A stretch of 64,000 nt of DNA from Mesorhizobium sp. B2-4-3. Lineage in GTDB: Bacteria; Pseudomonadota; Alphaproteobacteria; Rhizobiales; Rhizobiaceae. The translations under genes were made by a program, and so were the position numbers. Below, piece after piece: positions 63,883-64,000 of this stretch (its first letter is position 1; each line of letters starts with the position of its first letter). The notes below the pieces were generated by a model. The model saw only the letters and a list, made by a program, of their open reading frames with translations. It did no database searches and was not told the DNA's origin. Where the stretch lies: contig NZ_VFVL01000025.1 of NCBI RefSeq assembly GCF_006442815.1, positions 1 through 64,000 on the forward strand, read 5' to 3'.

Positions 63883-64000
63883 TCAGTTGCCGGCGGCCGC
63901 TACCTTGTTGGTACCATCGATCTCGGCCATCAGCGCCTTGTTGGCGGCGGGCACGTCGGTCTTGGCCGTATCCAGCCAGGTCTTGAACTGCGCATCGGAC
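63883..64000 (-). CDS. ctaC: Cytochrome c oxidase subunit II, C-terminal end
   Basis: Only the last 38 residues are in the window (SDAQFKTWLDTAKTDVPAAN and the tail ending KVAAAGN). They match the soluble tail of alphaproteobacterial CoxB. The position directly upstream of ctaD supports the call. The CuA site is outside the window. Confidence 0.88.
   Translation of the reverse strand, partial: SDAQFKTWLDTAKTDVPAANKALMAEIDGTNKVAAAGN

Noticed and set aside
1..64000. CRISPR arrays, rRNA and tRNA genes
   Set aside because: No regularly spaced direct repeats, and no rRNA or tRNA sequence that I could recognise by reading; a dedicated tRNA scan was not possible.

Overview
The window looks like a chromosomal segment of a GC-rich alphaproteobacterium of the Hyphomicrobiales, most like Mesorhizobium or a relative. 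The evidence is the gene set: a CioAB-type bd oxidase, a Pha/Mrp antiporter with fused A and B subunits, a DUF1127 protein, a small basic rhizobial-type protein, aa3 oxidase genes, and high GC at third codon positions. The genus is an inference; no marker gene fixes it.

Positions 1 to about 10.1 kb are part of a Tn7-like transposon on the minus strand. tnsA, tnsB, tnsC and a long TnsD-like tniQ run from 10.1 kb down to 3.9 kb, mostly with 4-base overlaps. They are followed on the same strand by a tightly overlapped three-gene cargo cassette: an N6-adenine DNA methyltransferase, a P-loop ATPase with a C-terminal zinc ribbon and helix-hairpin-helix, and a HEPN-like protein that runs off the left edge. 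This cassette is the best candidate in the window for an undescribed defence system. The tnsA frame appears broken near 9940.

Positions 10.6 to 18.1 kb hold a second accessory block. It carries a TnsA-like or PD-(D/E)XK-like protein lacking the usual lysine, a soluble FtsH-like AAA+/M41 protease, a DUF3102-like protein, a divergent VapC/Phd pair, an HNH endonuclease, and a NucS-like nuclease gene interrupted by an in-frame TGA. A 27-base inverted repeat (23 matches) brackets 14.25-16.36 kb. I could not find the transposon ends.

Positions 18.3 to 31.2 kb return to ordinary chromosome: cydAB, an EIIA-Ntr-like protein, small proteins, a six-gene Mrp antiporter operon, and three tandem Rnk/GreA-like genes, the middle one frameshifted.

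Positions 31.8 to 47.7 kb form a catabolic region for creatinine-type compounds. N-carbamoylsarcosine amidohydrolase, the two subunits of an ATP-dependent hydantoinase and an MFS transporter handle N-methylhydantoin. A spermidine/putrescine-type ABC transporter and a clear creatinase handle creatine. Both routes end at sarcosine. Two LysR proteins and one GlxA-like AraC regulator are interleaved. Creatininase, creatinine deaminase and sarcosine oxidase are not in the window.

Positions 47.9 to 64 kb hold redox and stress functions: an NsrR-like Rrf2 regulator next to a group III truncated haemoglobin, a second EIIA-like protein, a cupredoxin pair, an orphan histidine kinase, a gluconate-dehydrogenase-like flavoenzyme with small subunit and cytochrome c, a transaldolase-like protein, a Rieske/AIF-type reductase, a universal stress protein, a Tim44-domain protein, and the end of the cytochrome aa3 operon (ctaD and the 3' end of ctaC).
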